Shown here piece after piece: positions 7,477-15,080 of a stretch of 32,745 nt of DNA; within the stretch, counting starts at the first letter, position 1; every line of letters starts with the position of its first letter. The notes under the pieces are model-generated. The model was given only the letters and a program-made list of their open reading frames with translations. It ran no database searches and was not told the DNA's origin. The translations under genes were made by a program, and so were the position numbers. Source of the stretch: REEB506 sp049317545 (GTDB lineage Bacteria > Pseudomonadota > Alphaproteobacteria > Caulobacterales > Aquidulcibacteraceae); contig JBMOIB010000021.1 in NCBI GenBank assembly GCA_049317545.1, positions 1 to 32,745 on the forward strand. The letters run 5' to 3'.

Positions 7477-8208
7477 TCACCCGCCCCTTTTGGCTTCGAC
7501 CGCGAGCACCGCCGCCGACAAGAACAGCCAGATGAGGCTCGCGAAAAAGATCAGAGCGCGCAGATCGAGCACGCCGCGCTGCGCCGATTCGTAGTGCGCC
7601 AGGATCGAGATTGCAGCCAGGAGATCGCTGAGATCGGGCCCAAGCGACCGCGCAAGCGCGAGCGTCGATGGCGCGCCGAGCGCGGTGAGCAGGAAACAAA
7701 CGAGCACCGCGAGCACGAAGGCGACGACCTGCGCGCTGGTCAATGCCGAGAGCGCGACCCCGATCGCCACATAACCGCCCGCCATCAACAGCGTGACGAG
7801 ATAGGCGGCGGCGATCGCGCCATTGTCGGGATGACCGAGCAGATTGACTGTGATCCACAAAGGCGCGGTGAGCGCGACCGCGATCGCCGCCAGAGTCCAC
7901 GCGGCGAGATATTTGCCGAGCGTCAGCGTCCAGACGGTCGCCGGCAAGGTCATCAGAAGTTCGTCGGTGCCGGCTTTGCGTTCCTCCGCCCACAGACGCA
8001 TCGCAAGCGCCGGCAGGAACACCATAAGCAACCACGGCTGCGCAGCGAAAAACGCGCCGAGATCCGCGCGGCCCTGACCGAAGAAATCGCCGATCTCGAA
8101 GGTGAAGGCGCCCGACGCGAACAGGAACACGGCGATGAACACATAAGCCGTCGGCGTCGTCAGGTAGCTGCCCAACTCGCGGCGATAAATGGCGGAAAGC
8201 GCTCTCAT
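7477..8208 (-). CDS. ABC-2-type permease (GldF-like)
   Basis: 243-residue integral membrane protein with about six hydrophobic segments, opening with the family pattern AIYRRELGSYLTTPTAYVF and including a conserved RLWAEERKAGTDELLMTLP loop between helices 2 and 3. The ATG at 8208 overlaps the ATPase stop (ATGA at 8205-8208), so translation is probably coupled. Together with the ATPase it would form the membrane channel or motor of an ABC-2 exporter; the GldG-like and DUF4340 proteins would be periplasmic partners. The substrate is unknown. Confidence 0.9.
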   Translation of the reverse strand: MRALSAIYRRELGSYLTTPTAYVFIAVFLFASGAFTFEIGDFFGQGRADLGAFFAAQPWLLMVFLPALAMRLWAEERKAGTDELLMTLPATVWTLTLGKYLAAWTLAAIAVALTAPLWITVNLLGHPDNGAIAAAYLVTLLMAGGYVAIGVALSALTSAQVVAFVLAVLVCFLLTALGAPSTLALARSLGPDLSDLLAAISILAHYESAQRGVLDLRALIFFASLIWLFLSAAVLAVEAKRGG

Positions 8209-8930
8209 GCGATCGCCTCCTCGCCCTTCGTCAGCGCACGGAAGGCCGCCTCGAGGCCGCCGTGCCGCTCGGCGAGCGCCTGCGGCGTCGAATCGGAAAC
8301 GACGCGACCGTGATGAATGACGATGGCGCGCGAACACACGGCCTCGAGCTCTTCAAGACTGTGGGTCGAAATCAAAATAGCGCGATCCTGCGACAACCGC
8401 CGCACGAGCTGGCGCACGGCCTGACGCTGATTCGGGTCGAGACCGTCGGTCGGTTCGTCGAGCACCAGCAGCATTGGCTCGTGCAGGAGCGCAGCGGCGA
8501 GGCCAACCCGCCGGCGATAGCCTTTCGAGAGCGTCTCGATCGGCCGATCAATCGTGTCTTCCAGGTGCGCATCCTGCGCCGCGCGGCGCACTGCGTTGCG
8601 CGCGCGCTCCAACGTCATGCCGCGCGCGGCGGCGATGAAGTGCAAAAACGCGATCGGCGTCATTTCGCCATAGAGCGGCGCGCCTTCAGGCAGATAGCCG
8701 ACGCGCTCCTGCGCACGACGGCGATCGAGCGCCATATCGATGTTGAAGATTTTGACCTCGCCGGCGTCCGGCTCAAGGAAGCCGGCGATCATGCGCATGG
8801 TCGTGGTCTTGCCGGCGCCGTTGAGACCGAGCACGCCGACAACCTCGCCCTCCTCGACGGAAAAGCTGACGCTGTCGACCGCGACACGGCGGCCGAAGGT
8901 CTTCCGGAGCCTATCGACGACGAGAACCAT
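8205..8930 (-). CDS. ABC transporter ATP-binding protein (GldA-like)
   Basis: 241-residue nucleotide-binding subunit. Walker A is GLNGAGKTT (35-43), the signature is LSKGYRRRVGLAAALL, Walker B is MLLVLDEPTDGLDP, and the H-loop is ISTHSLEE. The ATG at 8930 begins directly at the conserved first strand (MVLVVDRLRKTFG); an upstream in-frame ATG at 8990 is possible, but the added residues look non-conserved. It is the first gene of the minus-strand operon ATPase-permease-GldG-like-DUF4340, whose junctions overlap or abut. Confidence 0.93.
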   Translation of the reverse strand: MVLVVDRLRKTFGRRVAVDSVSFSVEEGEVVGVLGLNGAGKTTTMRMIAGFLEPDAGEVKIFNIDMALDRRRAQERVGYLPEGAPLYGEMTPIAFLHFIAAARGMTLERARNAVRRAAQDAHLEDTIDRPIETLSKGYRRRVGLAAALLHEPMLLVLDEPTDGLDPNQRQAVRQLVRRLSQDRAILISTHSLEELEAVCSRAIVIHHGRVVSDSTPQALAERHGGLEAAFRALTKGEEAIA

Positions 8931-9147
8931 ACGCAGACTGCCCCGCACTTCCGCGGTCGCGGCATAACCGGCATCCGCCGGCGACGCCATCCCGCTCGGC
9001 GCATTATCTGGCGTGACTCGCAGCGAAGCGCGACAGCGCAATGCCCTTTTGCAAAAGCCTCGACGCCAACCAGTTTGATGGGATCAGATGAGATGAGGTG
9101 CAGGCCGACCGGACGAGCCCAAAGCCCAGGGGGCTGGGGGGGCTGAT

Positions 9148-9174
9148 GGAAACTGAGCTTCAAGCTCTGTTTCC
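9148..9174. promoter_or_regulatory. 27-bp near-perfect palindrome upstream of the DUF2794 gene
   Basis: GGAAAC-T-GAGCTT-C-AAGCTC-T-GTTTCC: arms of 13 bases are complementary except for one T/T position. It lies about 34 bases before the GTG at 9208, in the 277-bp gap between the divergent ABC operon and the DUF2794 gene. An operator for a dimeric regulator or an RNA hairpin in the leader are both possible. I see nothing else firm in this gap. Confidence 0.5.
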
Positions 9175-9207
9175 GGCCGGCCTGCACGCGTAAGGTCGCG
9201 GAAGAAT

Positions 9208-9624
9208 GTGTTCGCCACAAGGGGAAATGAGGTCATCTTGGGCAATATCCCCCTTAATTCCTCGAAAGGTCGGCCGGCGGCTTCGGACGCGGCCACCCAT
9301 GCTCCAAGCCCGCCGCGCCAGAGCGCGACGATCTTTTTCGCGCGGCGCGACCTCGATAGAATTCTCTGGCTTTACGGGCGCATGGTCGCCGCCGGCGAAC
9401 TGCGCGATTACGCCATCGACGGCCTCAACGACCGCTGTGTTTTCAGCATGTTCCGCCGGGCGAGCGAAATGCCGCTCTACCAGATCGAGATGCGCCCGGC
9501 CTTGGCGCGCAAGCAGGGCGCGTTCGCGCTGATCGGCGCCCAGGGCCAGGTGCTCAAGCGCGGCGCCGAAGCGGCCGACGTCCTCGCCGTGCTCGAGCGC
9601 AAGCTCTTGAAGATCGCCGACTAG
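9208..9624 (+). CDS. DUF2794 family protein
   Basis: 138 residues from the GTG at 9208. The last 100 residues match the DUF2794 pattern common in alphaproteobacteria: IFFARRDLDRILWLYGRMVA, then DYAIDGLNDRCVFSMFRRASE, MPLYQIE, LARKQGAFALI and a closing LKRGAEAADVL. A TTG at 9238 preceded by a strong AAGGGGAAATGAGG site would give 128 residues and is an equally good start. No membrane segment or catalytic motif is visible, so the protein is probably cytoplasmic. The function of the family is unknown. The gene is convergent with the PBP1A gene, with only 13 bases between the stops and no terminator seen. Confidence 0.85.
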   Translation: MFATRGNEVILGNIPLNSSKGRPAASDAATHAPSPPRQSATIFFARRDLDRILWLYGRMVAAGELRDYAIDGLNDRCVFSMFRRASEMPLYQIEMRPALARKQGAFALIGAQGQVLKRGAEAADVLAVLERKLLKIAD

Positions 9625-9637
9625 CTGGTCTTGGCCC

Positions 9638-11830
9638 TTAGGTGCGCGGACCGCCGGGCGGAATCGCCACAACCTCTTCGAGCTCCCCAAGCGGGGCGCC
9701 GCCCGGCTCGAGCGGCGCGACCGCCTGCGGAACGTCCGCGATCGACGGCGGCGGCTCGGTCGCGTCGGGCATAGCGAGCGGCTGGGGCTTCACGTCGCGC
9801 AGGGCGACGGTCATGAAGCCGCGCCAAATTCCGGCTGGCAAAAGTCCGCCAGTGACCCTGTTGGTCTCGGCGAAATTGTCGTTGCCGACCCACACGCCGG
9901 CGACGATCCCCGAAGTGAAGCCGATGAACCAGGCGTCACGATAATCGTTGCCGGTCCCGGTCTTGCCAGCGACGTCATAGCCTTTGATCTGCGCGCGCGT
10001 TCCGGTGCCGGCATCGACGACGCGCTTCATCAGAAGGTTCATGCGGCGCAGGGCCTCGTCCTCGATCACCTTTTCGCGGGCGACCTTGCGGGTATAGACG
10101 ACTTCGCCGCTGGCGCGCCGCACGCGCGTGATGCCGGACGGATTCACGCGGTAGCCGCCGCTCGCCATGGCGCCGTAAGCGGCGGTGAGTTCGATTGGCG
10201 TCACTTCCTGTGCGCCGAGGGCCAGCGAGCGGTAGTCTTCGAGCTTGGAGCGCACGCCCAAACGGCGCGCCGCGGCCAGCACATTCTTGTGGCCAACGGC
10301 GTCCGCCAGACGAATGGCCACCATGTTCAAGGATTTCGCGTAGGCGGTCACAAGCGTGACGGGGCCCAGATACTCGTCCTTGTAATTGCCGGGCGACCAG
10401 TCGCCGATCGTGATCGGCGCGTCGGCCCACACCGAGAATGGCGAGATGCCCTTCTCCATGGCGGCGAGGAAGATGAAGTACTTGAACGCCGAGCCGGGCT
10501 GACGACGCGCCTGCGTGGTGCGGTTGAACTGGCTATCGGAGAAGCCGCGCCCGCCGACCATGGCGACCACGCCGCCGTCGGCGTCCATGGCGATGAGCGC
10601 GCCCTGGCTGACTTTCAGCGCTTTGCCGTCCTTCGCAAGGCCCGCGTCGATCGCGTTTTCGCCGGCGCGCTGCGCGTCGAAATCGAGCGTCGTCTCGATC
10701 ACGAAGTCGTCGCGCTCATGACCGATGATCTCGGCGAGTTGCGGATCGATCCAGTTCCGGAAGTAGCCCAAATTGCCGGCGGGGTTCGAGCGGCTGATCT
10801 TGAGCGGCTCGGCGATCGCTGAATCGTATTGCTTCTTGTTGATGAGCTTCTGGAGCAGCATCTCGTCGAGGACGACCTTGGCGCGCGCCTTCGCGGCCGT
10901 ATCCTGGGCGGCCGGATTGAGCTTTGAAGGCGCCTTGAGAAGGCCGGCGAGCAGCGCCGCTTCAGACAGCGTCAGGTTCTTCGCCGGCTTGTCGAAATAA
11001 CGCTCCGAAGCCGCCTCGATCCCCCAGGCCCCGGCGCCGAAATAGACGCGCGACATATAAAGCGCGAGAATCTCGTCCTTTTCGAATTGGCCTTCGAGCC
11101 AAAGCGCCAGCGCGACTTCCTGCGCCTTGCGGCGGAACGTGCGCTCGTGGGTCAAGAACAGGTTCTTGGCCAATTGTTGGGTCAGCGTCGAGCCGCCCTG
11201 AACCACACGGCCGGCCTGCAGGTTCTCGACGCCAGCGCGCGCCAGGCCGCCGAAGTCGACGCCCATGTGCTTGTAGAACCGGCGGTCTTCGATCGCGATG
11301 ATCGCGTTCGGCACATATTTGGGGAGCTTGGCGACGTCGACCGGCGGCGCGTCTTTGGCCCCTTCGCGCAAGATCACGCGGCCGTGACGATCGACGAACG
11401 TGAGGCTGGGATTGTCCGTGGCCGACCACAAATCCTTGGTCGACGGCATGCCCCACGTCACATAGGCGAAAAACACCATGCAAAACAAAGCAAAGGCCAG
11501 AGAGCCCCAGGCGCCGTAGATGGCCGCCCTCTTGACCGGAGGGGCGGCGTTGACCTCGTCGAACGACTTGCGGACCTGGGCGAGCCCGCGCTGGGCGCCG
11601 ACGCCGGCGAGGCCGCGAAGCCGCTCCGCCCGCTCTTTCCAGGTCGGCCCCGAAGCGGCAGCTTCCGCGGGCCGCGCGGCGTCAGGCGCTCGCGGCTCGG
11701 CCGCTGTCGCCTTAGAGTCGGCCGCGCTGGACGCGTCAAACTTCGGCGGCGAGTCTCCGGCGTTCTTTTCAGGCGGCGTCGGCTCAGGCGGCGCGCCATC
11801 GGGCGGTTCGGTCGGATCCACGGGCCCCAT
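9638..11830 (-). CDS. PBP1A-family bifunctional peptidoglycan glycosyltransferase/transpeptidase
   Basis: 730-residue class A penicillin-binding protein. A cytoplasmic Pro/Ala/Glu-rich leader (1-100) precedes one membrane helix (about 103-126). The GT51 domain has the catalytic Glu181 in EDRRFYKHMG, the second motif GGSTLTQQLAKNLF (212-225) and YFGAGAWGIEAAS. The transpeptidase domain has the nucleophile Ser447 in PGSAFK, the SxN motif SLN (500-502) and KTGTG (623-627), so both activities look intact. It would polymerise and cross-link peptidoglycan in the periplasm. The leader is longer than in many PBP1A proteins and probably disordered. It is transcribed alone, divergent from the Bax-inhibitor gene. 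Confidence 0.95.
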   Translation of the reverse strand: MGPVDPTEPPDGAPPEPTPPEKNAGDSPPKFDASSAADSKATAAEPRAPDAARPAEAAASGPTWKERAERLRGLAGVGAQRGLAQVRKSFDEVNAAPPVKRAAIYGAWGSLAFALFCMVFFAYVTWGMPSTKDLWSATDNPSLTFVDRHGRVILREGAKDAPPVDVAKLPKYVPNAIIAIEDRRFYKHMGVDFGGLARAGVENLQAGRVVQGGSTLTQQLAKNLFLTHERTFRRKAQEVALALWLEGQFEKDEILALYMSRVYFGAGAWGIEAASERYFDKPAKNLTLSEAALLAGLLKAPSKLNPAAQDTAAKARAKVVLDEMLLQKLINKKQYDSAIAEPLKISRSNPAGNLGYFRNWIDPQLAEIIGHERDDFVIETTLDFDAQRAGENAIDAGLAKDGKALKVSQGALIAMDADGGVVAMVGGRGFSDSQFNRTTQARRQPGSAFKYFIFLAAMEKGISPFSVWADAPITIGDWSPGNYKDEYLGPVTLVTAYAKSLNMVAIRLADAVGHKNVLAAARRLGVRSKLEDYRSLALGAQEVTPIELTAAYGAMASGGYRVNPSGITRVRRASGEVVYTRKVAREKVIEDEALRRMNLLMKRVVDAGTGTRAQIKGYDVAGKTGTGNDYRDAWFIGFTSGIVAGVWVGNDNFAETNRVTGGLLPAGIWRGFMTVALRDVKPQPLAMPDATEPPPSIADVPQAVAPLEPGGAPLGELEEVVAIPPGGPRT

Positions 11831-11968
11831 CGCGATCTCGAATCATGGAAAACGCCGTTAACTTACACGCGTCCGCCCCGATGCGCGCGTGTCGGCTACA
11901 GATTGTCCATCTTTTGGGATCGCCGGGACAAAGTTTCGTGAGGCGACGCTCCGTCACCTTCGGATCGC

Positions 11969-11996
11969 TTGCGCCGGTTGGCCCAAGGACCATATT
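11969..11996 (+). promoter_or_regulatory. Possible sigma-70 promoter for the Bax-inhibitor family gene
   Basis: TTGCGC (11969-11974), 16 bases, CATATT (11991-11996), with the ATG at 12050 about 50 bases downstream. Spacing and the TTG..A.AT.T pattern are acceptable but neither hexamer is a full match, so this is a weak call. Confidence 0.3.
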
Positions 11997-12049
11997 TCGT
12001 GCAAGCGCGACTCCTGCTCAACAGCGGCAGTCGTGCGTTGGAGGAACCT

Positions 12050-12769
12050 ATGAACCAGTATTCGCCTCAGGCCCGGTCGATCCCGATGGGCCGCGCCGAC
12101 ATGGCGGTCGACGCCGGTCTGCGCAGCTTCATGGTCGGCGTGTTCAACAAGATGGCGCTCGGCCTGCTCTTGTCGGCCGCGCTGGCCTGGACCGTCGGCA
12201 ACGTGCCGGCTGTGACCCAGCTGGTGTTCGGCACGCCGCTGCGTTGGGTTGTGATGTTTGCGCCGCTGGCGATCCTGCTCGTCGTTCCGTTTGCGATGCG
12301 CAACCCCTCTCCGGCCGGAACCGCGGCGGTGTATTGGACGGTCGTTTCGCTGATCGGCATCGGCCTCGGCGCGATCTTCCTGCGCTACACCAACGCCTCG
12401 ATCGCCACGACGTTCTTCGCCACGGCCGCAGCCTATGGTGCGCTTGCGCTGTGGGGCTACACGACGAAGAAGGATCTCACGGGCTTCGGCTCGTTCCTGA
12501 TCATGGGCGTGATCGGCCTCGTTGTTGCGAGCCTCGTGAACATCTTCATGCAATCGCCGGCCATCGCGTTCGCGATTTCGGCGATCGGCGTCCTGGTCTT
12601 CGCCGGTCTGACGGCCTTCGACACCCAGCGCCTGAAGTACACCTATTACGAGCTCGGCGGCGACGCCCGCGCGATGGCCGTCGCGACCAATTTCGGCGCG
12701 CTGTCGATGTACCTGAACTTCGTCAACCTGTTCCAATTCCTGCTGAGCTTCCTCGGCCAGCGCGAATAG
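12050..12769 (+). CDS. Bax inhibitor-1/YccA family membrane protein
   Basis: 239 residues with seven hydrophobic segments, the BI-1/YccA (TMBIM) topology. Typical blocks are GLRSFMVGVFNKMALGL near the N-terminus, FGSFLIMGVIGLVVASLVN in the middle and FAGLTAFDTQRLKYTYYE before the last helices; the Asp in FDTQ is the conserved acidic residue linked with ion leak in the family. The ATG at 12050 has GAGGA seven bases upstream. The bacterial members are inner-membrane proteins of uncertain role; calcium leak and membrane-protein quality control have been proposed. A terminator palindrome follows the stop. Confidence 0.93.
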   Translation: MNQYSPQARSIPMGRADMAVDAGLRSFMVGVFNKMALGLLLSAALAWTVGNVPAVTQLVFGTPLRWVVMFAPLAILLVVPFAMRNPSPAGTAAVYWTVVSLIGIGLGAIFLRYTNASIATTFFATAAAYGALALWGYTTKKDLTGFGSFLIMGVIGLVVASLVNIFMQSPAIAFAISAIGVLVFAGLTAFDTQRLKYTYYELGGDARAMAVATNFGALSMYLNFVNLFQFLLSFLGQRE

Positions 12770-12793
12770 GCATTTCCCCGATGTTGAAATGCG

Positions 12794-12827
12794 AACGCCC
12801 CGGCCATGGCCGGGGCGTTTTGCTTTT
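12794..12827. terminator. Bidirectional terminator between convergent genes
   Basis: A 26-base perfect palindrome (12794-12819, AACGCCCCGGCC and its exact complement) is followed by TTTGCTTTT on the plus strand. It lies between the Bax-inhibitor gene and the convergent YgjP-type gene and can fold in both transcripts; the T-tract serves the plus strand best. Confidence 0.85.
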
Positions 12828-12848
12828 GCGGCGGCCGCAGCGCCAACC

Positions 12849-13562
12849 TCAACCGAAACGGTGCAGGTCCGCCCCGTGCCGATGCAGCCAGTCGCGGGCG
12901 GCTTGGTGGTTGGGATTGCAGAGTTTTACGCAGGCCCAGAAGCGCGGCCCGTGGTTCATCTCGCGCAGATGCGCGACCTCATGGGCGGCGAGATAGTCGA
13001 TCACCGGCTCAGGCGCGAGCACGATGCGCCAGGAAAACGCCAGAGCGCCGGTCGTGGAGCATGATCCCCACCGGCTCTTGGTGTCCTTGATCGTGATGCG
13101 GCTCGGGGCCACGCCGAGCTTGGCGGCATGGACCGCCACGTAGGCGCTCAAGGCGGCGCGCGCCTCTTGCACCAGATGCCGCTTCACGCGGGCCTGAAAA
13201 TCCGCGCCTTCCGGCGTCGGCACGACAAGGCTCTCACCCTCGATCCGAGCCGGCCCGCGGCCGCGTTCCTGCACAAGCTCCAAAAGCGTCCCGCGCAGGG
13301 GAATCTTGGCGCCAGGCGCGAACGTCAATCCAACCGGCAGTCGCGCCAATTGCTGCGCGATCCACCCGGCCCGCGAAGCCGCGAAGGCCAGGGCCTTGCT
13401 CGCCTGCCGCTTGCTGGGCGAAACGGCGACGGCTTCGCGCCGCGTTGGATCGATCCGCACAGAAATGCGCCGCGCGCGCGGATTGATCACCAGCCGCACG
13501 GCGACGCGCCGTCCGTCGAGCGTCTCTAGTTCGGTGATGAACGGCTCGTCTGCGACGCGCAT
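12849..13562 (-). CDS. YgjP/DUF45-type M48 metallopeptidase
   Basis: 237-residue predicted zinc peptidase of the YgjP-like (WLM/DUF45) group. The C-terminal core has SRWGSCS (164-170), FSWRIVLAP (176-184) and the zinc site HEVAH (194-198) with the third ligand candidate His204 in MNHGPRFW. The N-terminal half is the usual beta-rich DUF45 region (VRLVINPRARRISVRI). No signal peptide or membrane helix is visible, so it is cytoplasmic. It lies 48 bases downstream of phaZ on the same strand and may be co-transcribed, though no functional link is known. The substrate is unknown. Confidence 0.9.
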   Translation of the reverse strand: MRVADEPFITELETLDGRRVAVRLVINPRARRISVRIDPTRREAVAVSPSKRQASKALAFAASRAGWIAQQLARLPVGLTFAPGAKIPLRGTLLELVQERGRGPARIEGESLVVPTPEGADFQARVKRHLVQEARAALSAYVAVHAAKLGVAPSRITIKDTKSRWGSCSTTGALAFSWRIVLAPEPVIDYLAAHEVAHLREMNHGPRFWACVKLCNPNHQAARDWLHRHGADLHRFG

Positions 13563-13610
13563 GTCCTCACAAAGACCGATTCGCGCGGCGAAAGAGAGGC
13601 GCTGCGCGCG

Positions 13611-14894
13611 TTACGCGTCGACCAAACGCCGACGCATCGGCTTGGTTTCCGTCCGCGCAAACGTGCGCATGAATTCGCGCATGCGCGGTTGGATTTCCGT
13701 GCGGAACCGCTTGCCGTTGAACACGCCGTAGTGGCCGACGCCTTGCTGGACGTGGTCGATGCGGCGCACGGCGGGAATGTTGGCGCAGATGTCGTGCGCC
13801 GCCTGTGTTTGGCCGATGCCGGAAATGTCGTCCTTCTCGCCCTCGACCGTCATCAGCGCGACGGTGCGGATGGCCGTGGGATCGACGAGCCGGCCGCGGT
13901 GCTCGAACACGCCGCGCGCCAGGGTGTATTCCTGGAACACGTCGCGGATCGTCTGCAGGTAGAATTCCTCCGTCAGGTCGAGGACGGAGAGATACTCGTC
14001 GTAAAACTCGCGGTGCTTTTGCGCATTGTCGCCGTCGCCGGCGACCATGTGGTCGAAATAGGTCCGGTGGGCGTCGACGTGACGGTCCCAGTTCATCCCC
14101 ATGAAGCTCGCCAGCTGCACGAAGCCCGGATAAACGCGGCGGAACGCACCCGGGTACATCGGCGGCACCGTGTAGATCATCTGCTTCTCGAACCAGGAGA
14201 ACGGCCTCTCCTCGGCGAGCTTGTTGGTCACCGTCGGCGAACGGCGCGCATCGATGGGCGAGCCCATGAACGTCATGGTCGCAGGCAGATGCGGTTCGCC
14301 GTCCTCGGCCATCAACGCGACCGCCGCGAGCACCGCCGGCCCCGGCTGGCAGACGGCGACGACATGCAGATCCGGCCCCAGAGCGCGCAGGATGTGGATG
14401 ATGTGGTCGACATAATCGTTCAGGTCGAACCGGCCGGCGATGAGCGGGATGGTCCGCGCATCCGCCCAATCCGTGATGTAGACCTCATGTTCGGGCAAAA
14501 AGGCCTCGACGGTGCCGCGCAGCAGGGTCGCGTAATGGCCCGAGAGCGGCGCGACGATCAGGACCTTCGGGTCGTCGCGGACGCCGCGCGCTTTGACGAT
14601 CACGTCCTCGTCGCGCTCGAAATGCACCAGGGAGCACCAGGCGTCCGCCCAGACCGACTTCGGCGTCACCTTCACGTCCACGCCGTTAACCCGCGTGGTC
14701 GGCAGGTTCCAGTCCGGCTTGCGATAGCGGCGGGTGACGCTCTCGAACAAGTCTGCTGCGGCTGCGAGATTCTTGCCCAAGGCCGTTTCGCCGGCCGGAT
14801 TCAAGGGGTTGCGCAGGAGGTTCGATCCAGCCAGCGCCATAGCCCGCAGGGGCGACATAGCCAAATGGTTGAGTTCATAAAGAGAATAGAGCAT
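13611..14894 (-). CDS. phaZ: Intracellular polyhydroxyalkanoate (PHB) depolymerase
   Basis: 427 residues, alpha/beta-hydrolase of the intracellular PHB depolymerase type, which releases 3-hydroxybutyrate units from storage granules. The nucleophile is a Cys in VCQPGP (Cys182) rather than a Ser, as in PhaZa1-type enzymes; Asp355 (EGEKDD) and His388 (GVGHYG) complete the triad. The N-terminal block MLYSLYELNHLAMSPLRAMA is also typical. The ATG at 14894 has GGAAGGG five bases upstream; the longer frame from 14936 adds Cys-rich, unconserved residues. It is divergent from the regB-regA pair and followed by the YgjP-type gene. A TGCA-G-TGCA element lies 24 bases upstream. Confidence 0.94.
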   Translation of the reverse strand: MLYSLYELNHLAMSPLRAMALAGSNLLRNPLNPAGETALGKNLAAAADLFESVTRRYRKPDWNLPTTRVNGVDVKVTPKSVWADAWCSLVHFERDEDVIVKARGVRDDPKVLIVAPLSGHYATLLRGTVEAFLPEHEVYITDWADARTIPLIAGRFDLNDYVDHIIHILRALGPDLHVVAVCQPGPAVLAAVALMAEDGEPHLPATMTFMGSPIDARRSPTVTNKLAEERPFSWFEKQMIYTVPPMYPGAFRRVYPGFVQLASFMGMNWDRHVDAHRTYFDHMVAGDGDNAQKHREFYDEYLSVLDLTEEFYLQTIRDVFQEYTLARGVFEHRGRLVDPTAIRTVALMTVEGEKDDISGIGQTQAAHDICANIPAVRRIDHVQQGVGHYGVFNGKRFRTEIQPRMREFMRTFARTETKPMRRRLVDA

Positions 14895-14916
14895 CCCGAC
14901 CCTTCCGGCGCTCGTA

Positions 14917-14927
14917 CTGCAGTGCAC
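14917..14927. promoter_or_regulatory. Candidate PhaR-type operator upstream of phaZ
   Basis: CTGC-AGT-GCAC (14917-14927) contains the palindrome TGCA-G-TGCA. Alphaproteobacterial PhaR regulators bind TGC/GCA-rich palindromes of about this form near PHB genes. The site is short and single, so the match may be by chance. Confidence 0.35.
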
Positions 14928-15080
14928 ACAAATCACACTACGCTTACGCGGTTTTCAAAGTCGTTACGAATCTCGCTCCGGGACGGATCGCCGCACGGGC
15001 GCCTGACATTCGCGCGAACGTCGTTGCCAGCCCGCCCATACGGCTTGCAGCCGGTCGTCCGGCAGGGCTCTTGTGCATCC

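Noticed and set aside
6154..8313. 719-residue plus-strand frame over the GldG-like and permease genes
   Set aside because: Very rich in Arg, His and Gly without domains; opposite strand carries recognised ABC components.
13689..15080. Extension of the regB frame far upstream (912 residues in total)
   Set aside because: The first 464 residues are the antisense of phaZ; RegB homology begins after the ATG at 15081.
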